A DNA stretch of 64,000 nucleotides, taken from assembly GCF_008923185.1 (NCBI RefSeq), contig NZ_WBMT01000015.1:186001-250000 (forward strand), read 5' to 3'. Of the stretch, positions 61,433 to 64,000 are shown one piece after another; position 1 is the stretch's first letter; each line of letters starts with the position of its first letter. The notes beneath the pieces are model-generated. The model was not told the origin of the DNA. It did not search any database and saw only the letters and a list, made by a program, of their open reading frames with translations. The stretch is from Actinomadura rudentiformis. GTDB taxonomy: Bacteria > Actinomycetota > Actinomycetes > Streptosporangiales > Streptosporangiaceae. Made by a program: the position numbers and the translations under genes.

Positions 61433-61463
61433 GGCCCGCCCTCGGGCGGGAGGAGGGCGGGCC
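61433..61463 (-). terminator. hairpin between minus-strand genes
   Basis: GGCCCGCCCTC pairs with GAGGGCGGGCC in an 11-bp perfect stem around a 9-nt loop. It lies 35 nt before the start of the downstream (leftward) gene, in the gap of the same operon. Confidence 0.6.
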
Positions 61464-61504
61464 GGGTCGGTTGCATCTGCTCGGGCAGATGCGGTCTCTC
61501 GGGA

Positions 61505-61834
61505 TCAGCTCCCGTCGTGGTCAGCGCCGGGCGCCAGCAGGCGGGTCCACATGGCCAGCTCGTTGCCCTGGATGACCCACCGGTCGGTGGTGCGGCACAC
61601 CCATCCCTCCCCGTCCATCCAGACCTCTTCGCGCAGGAATGCATGGGGCACGAGGCCGGCGGTGAGCACCTCGTCGAGGTTCTCTATCTGGCCGTCCCAG
61701 CCGTAGACGGTCATGTCCTTGCGCCGCCATGTTCGCGGTTCTGCGGGGATGCGAACGCGCATGCCGTAATGGAGGACGAGGTCTCCGCCTCGCAGGTCCG
61801 GCGTGGCTACGCGCTCGGTGGCCAGCTCGCGCAT
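61505..61834 (-). CDS. unknown protein
   Basis: A 109-residue beta-rich protein (DLVLHYGMRVRIPAEPRTWRRKDMTVYGWDGQIENLDEVLTAGLVPHAFLREEVWMDGEGWVCRTTDRWVIQGNEL). GAGGAG 7 nt before the ATG at 61834 decides this start over 61849. It is the middle gene of the minus-strand operon. Confidence 0.55.
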   Translation of the reverse strand: MRELATERVATPDLRGGDLVLHYGMRVRIPAEPRTWRRKDMTVYGWDGQIENLDEVLTAGLVPHAFLREEVWMDGEGWVCRTTDRWVIQGNELAMWTRLLAPGADHDGS

Positions 61835-61862
61835 CGTGAATCTCCTCATTGTCGGCCGAGTG

Positions 61863-62111
61863 TCAGGCGGGGACCAGGTGGTTCAGAGCGTCCTTCAACG
61901 GACGGAGTGCCTTCGGGCGCCCGCGCCGCGCGGGCGCGCGGCCCAGCTCGTCGAGCTGGTGGACGAGTTCGACGAACCACTCGATGGCCTGTTCGGGCGG
62001 GAGGGGGCTGATCTCCACTACCCGGCAGAGAGCCTCAATGGTGGTGATCCGCTCGGTCCGCTGGGCTTGGGCCAGGGAGATCAATTCCCTGCGGGCCCGC
62101 CATGCTTTCAT
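61863..62111 (-). CDS. unknown small helical protein
   Basis: An 82-residue helical protein (AWRARRELISLAQAQRTERITTIEALCRVVEISPLPPEQAIEWFVELVHQLDELGRAPARRGRPKALRPLKDAL). GGAGGATAGAGTG precedes two ATGs (62114 and 62111). First gene of the minus-strand operon behind promoter copy 3. The basic RRGRPKA patch suggests nucleic-acid binding. Confidence 0.6.
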   Translation of the reverse strand: MKAWRARRELISLAQAQRTERITTIEALCRVVEISPLPPEQAIEWFVELVHQLDELGRAPARRGRPKALRPLKDALNHLVPA

Positions 62112-62124
62112 CACTCTATCCTCC

Positions 62125-62188
62125 GGATTGCTGTGCTGACATGTGGAAGATTAGAACAGGCTTGGTTCTGCTGTCAATACACCGGACA
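62125..62188 (-). promoter_or_regulatory. shared promoter-leader block, copy 3
   Basis: On the minus strand, TGTCCGGTGTATTGACA, then TAATCT after an 18-bp spacer, and TCCACATGTCAGCACAGCAA form the same block as copies 1 and 2. It is read left to the gene at 62111. Confidence 0.75.
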
Positions 62189-62343
62189 AAATTAAACTCC
62201 GGCCAGCCGGGAGGGTTCATCCCTGACCCATGGCCACCCCCGTGTCCCTCTGGTGCCCGTGGTCCACCTGTCCCGTCTGGTGGCTGCTCATGGTCGTGCC
62301 GGGCTGGCTCTAGGGGTGGATGGTGGGCTGTTTCCGAAAACAA

Positions 62344-62406
62344 TGTCTGATGTCTTGACAGGATCCGCCAGTGTCTCTAATGTTTCACCTGTCAGCACAG
62401 CAAGCC
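62344..62406 (+). promoter_or_regulatory. shared promoter-leader block, copy 2
   Basis: TGTCTGATGTCTTGACA with the -35 at 62355-62360, a TAATGT -10 about 17 bp later, and CCTGTCAGCACAGCAAGCC. It is read right to the gene at about 62476, divergent from copy 3. Confidence 0.75.
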
Positions 62407-62475
62407 AACTGGAAGGGAGGGGTCCTCACCGGCCCCCGCAGTTCTGCCCTTCCCTCACCCGACATGGAGATGGCG

Positions 62476-62679
62476 ATGCGCGCTCTCGGGTTCCCCATCC
62501 GCACCGAAACCAGCCTCACCGTCCACGACCCCACCGTGATCACTCACCAGCTCCTTGTGGTCCTGTACGGCGGCAAGACACTCATCGACCCGGCCACCAC
62601 CACCCGCTACTGCCTGGTCTGCCTGGAGGACGTCCCTCCCGGTCTGCTCCACGAGGGCGTCGCCGCCTGCTGCCTCTAA
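62476..62679 (+). CDS. unknown small Cys-containing protein
   Basis: A 67-residue protein (RALGFPIRTETSLTVHDPTVITHQLLVVLYGGKTLIDPATTTRYCLVCLEDVPPGLLHEGVAACCL). C-x2-C and CC at the end may bind metal. Three in-frame ATGs (62464, 62470, 62476) exist; 62476 has GGAG 7 nt upstream. The ORF further upstream precedes the promoter and is not translated. Confidence 0.5.
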   Translation: MRALGFPIRTETSLTVHDPTVITHQLLVVLYGGKTLIDPATTTRYCLVCLEDVPPGLLHEGVAACCL

Positions 62680-62692
62680 CAACCACGCGCCC

Positions 62693-62711
62693 GGCGGCGC
62701 CGACCGCCGCC
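62693..62711 (+). terminator. short hairpin before paralogous gene
   Basis: GGCGGCG pairs with CGCCGCC around a 5-nt loop, 32 nt before the start of the gene at 62744. A weak structure of the same type as the other intercistronic hairpins. Confidence 0.4.
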
Positions 62712-62743
62712 AGGCCTGCCACCCCTACTCAAGGAGCTTCACG

Positions 62744-63166
62744 ATGGGTGCGCCACAACCAACCCGGCTAGTCGCCTACGGCTACGACCTCGGTGGCCTG
62801 ACCAGCCGACAGTGGTACGTGCGAGAAGTCGATGAACAAGGTTGTCTCACCGTTCCCTGGATGCAGGACAACGACTTCCAGTGGTCTGCGCATAACCACT
62901 GGCAGAAGGTCACCGGCCTCAATCCCGACGAGTTCCGCATAGAGCGCATCGGGTTCGACGTGATCCACCACGGTGAATGGGACGAAGAGGACGTGATCTT
63001 GGCGGCCGTCGCCGAGTACGTCACCGACGACAGGACGTTCCACGAGGTCAGGGATCAGCCGTACAACCCGGCCTGGGACCAGGCGCTCGCGGAGGCCCTA
63101 AGACTCTTCGGACTGACTCCCCTCCAGCCGAAGCCCGCATGGCTGGAACGCATCGCCTACACCTGA
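62744..63166 (+). CDS. unknown protein, paralogue A
   Basis: A 140-residue protein with AAGGAG before the ATG. VAYGYDLGGLTSRQWYVREVDEQGCLTVPWMQDNDFQWSAHNHWQKVTGLNPDEFRIERIGFDVIHH and the end LTPLQPKPAWLERIAYT are shared with the next gene. Compact alpha/beta, acidic; no known domain. Tandem duplication inside the element. Confidence 0.6.
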   Translation: MGAPQPTRLVAYGYDLGGLTSRQWYVREVDEQGCLTVPWMQDNDFQWSAHNHWQKVTGLNPDEFRIERIGFDVIHHGEWDEEDVILAAVAEYVTDDRTFHEVRDQPYNPAWDQALAEALRLFGLTPLQPKPAWLERIAYT

Positions 63167-63190
63167 TCCCCCGCAGGCAGGCCGCTCGAC

Positions 63191-63223
63191 CCGGGCCCGG
63201 TGACCCACAGCTGCCGGGCCCGG
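63191..63223 (+). terminator. hairpin between paralogous genes
   Basis: CCGGGCCCGG at 63191-63200 and at 63214-63223 form a perfect 10-bp stem with a 13-nt loop, 53 nt before the second paralogue. Confidence 0.55.
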
Positions 63224-63276
63224 CCGCGATCCGGCAACAGGCGGCCGACGCATCAACCACCGAAAGGCGCACCCCC

Positions 63277-63684
63277 ATGGGCGCAGCACGCCCCTTCACC
63301 CTGATCGCCTACGGCTATGACCTCGGCGGCTTCGAGAGCCGCACATGGAAGGTCACCGAGACCAACCAGCACGGCCACCTGGACGTGCCGTGGCTGGTGG
63401 ACGACGAATTCGAAGCCTGCTCCGCCGCTCACCTGGAGAACGTCACAGGCCGCCGCCTTGACGAGCTCGGCGTTGAATTCCTCTGCTACGGAACCTCCCT
63501 GCTGAACCACGACTGGGTCCTCGCCGCCGCCGGCGACTACGTCGTCACCGAGCAGGAGCGGCACGCCCTCAAGGAACAGCAATGCGATGCCTGGGACGAC
63601 GCGCTCGCCCGCGTCCTGCCGCTCCTCGGCTTCACCCCACTTCAACCAGCTCCGGCGTGGCTGGAACTCGCCGCCTGGCTCTAG
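63277..63684 (+). CDS. unknown protein, paralogue B
   Basis: A 135-residue protein related to paralogue A (IAYGYDLGGFESRTWKVTETNQHGHLDVPWLVDDEFEACSAAHLENVTGRRLDELGVEF; TPLQPAPAWLELAAWL). GAAAGG precedes the ATG. It likely arose by tandem duplication and diverged to about 40% identity by eye. Confidence 0.6.
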   Translation: MGAARPFTLIAYGYDLGGFESRTWKVTETNQHGHLDVPWLVDDEFEACSAAHLENVTGRRLDELGVEFLCYGTSLLNHDWVLAAAGDYVVTEQERHALKEQQCDAWDDALARVLPLLGFTPLQPAPAWLELAAWL

Positions 63685-63755
63685 GCCGCGACCTCCGATC
63701 AGGTCCGCCACAGCGTTGACCAAGACTCACTCCTGCCCTCAGGGAGAGCAGTGCC

Positions 63756-64000
63756 TTGCACACCATCACGCAGAACCACCGACATCAGATGCGCGCGCTG
63801 GCTTACCGACGCCAGACCTATCCGAACCTGACCGTCCACGACGACCTAACAGCTCTGTCACCTCTGCCCGAACCCCGCCGGACCAGAACCTTCGAGCAAC
63901 TGTGCGGCGCGCTACGCACCAACGACCAGCCCACCGCCGAACTGCTGCTCGACGCCTTGCTTGGCACCGGGCGCCACCTTCCCGGCGACCTGGTGAAGAT
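63756..64000 (+). CDS. unknown protein, 3' end outside window
   Basis: A frame open to the end of the window begins at the TTG at 63756, preceded by AGGGAGAG with a 7-nt spacer. It reads HTITQNHRHQMRALAYRRQTYPNLTVHDDLTALSPLPEPRRTRTFEQLCGALRTNDQPTAELLLDALLGTGRHLP. Helical and polar; no family recognised. Confidence 0.45.
   Translation, partial: MHTITQNHRHQMRALAYRRQTYPNLTVHDDLTALSPLPEPRRTRTFEQLCGALRTNDQPTAELLLDALLGTGRHLPGDLVK

Overview
This is high-GC actinobacterial DNA. GTG and TTG starts are common, ribosome-binding sites are of the GGAGG type, terminators are GC-rich hairpins mostly without a U tract, and the gene content (ECF sigma factors, anti-sigma-like ATPases, a class III cyclase, FxLD lanthipeptide genes) fits a filamentous actinomycete. 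A member of the Streptosporangiales or Thermomonosporaceae is my best guess, but that is inference.

Region 1 (1-21,730) looks like ordinary chromosome. It holds the end of a membrane protein, a divergent MarR/pirin pair, an AAA ATPase behind a perfect LexA-type box, a MauE-like/RlpA-like pair whose second protein carries a large repeat insertion, two ECF sigma factors, an acyl-CoA synthetase, a divergent MerR/adenylate-cyclase pair, a secreted Ig-like protein, a quinone-reductase-like flavoprotein, a TDT transporter with a divergent LysR regulator, a MEDS/anti-sigma ATPase and a hotdog thioesterase. Several of these genes carry or abut tandem repeats.

Region 2 (21,790-27,620) is a junction scarred by mobile DNA. 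It has an IS5-type element with three end-like sequences around a methyltransferase gene, a decayed holin-like/DUF3618 locus, a decayed ISL3 transposase, and a decayed tyrosine integrase that runs into a 3' tRNA-Ser(GCU) fragment, which is a typical attachment site.

Region 3 (27,900-37,150) is accessory cargo. It includes a triple-HTH protein, a two-gene unit whose proteins share a RHIM-like VQIG motif (small helical protein plus large P-loop protein), a fusion of a SARP-like regulator with a methyltransferase, a P450, and small membrane and regulatory genes.

Region 4 (37,150-48,900 and 59,100-64,000) resembles the early region of a prophage or integrative element: XRE regulators with palindromic operators, a Sak4-like ATPase, a DnaD-like replication protein, a RusA-like resolvase, Cys-rich small proteins, many start/stop-overlapping genes, intercistronic hairpins, and one promoter-leader block used three times.

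Region 5 (49,143-58,860) sits inside region 4 and is an FxLD-class lanthipeptide cluster. It encodes a PCMT-like methyltransferase, a 61-residue precursor with four Cys, a full-length LanB dehydratase, a LanC cyclase, an extra thiopeptide-type elimination-domain protein, two proteins of unknown role and an MFS exporter. The likely sequence of events is dehydration by LanB, ring closure by LanC, methyl-ester/isoaspartate formation at an Asp-Gly in the core, and export by the MFS protein.

The most interesting items are the VQIG pair, the lanthipeptide cluster with its hairpin-separated precursor gene, the triplicated promoter-leader block, the IS element with a possible passenger gene, and the RlpA-like protein split by a repeat insertion.
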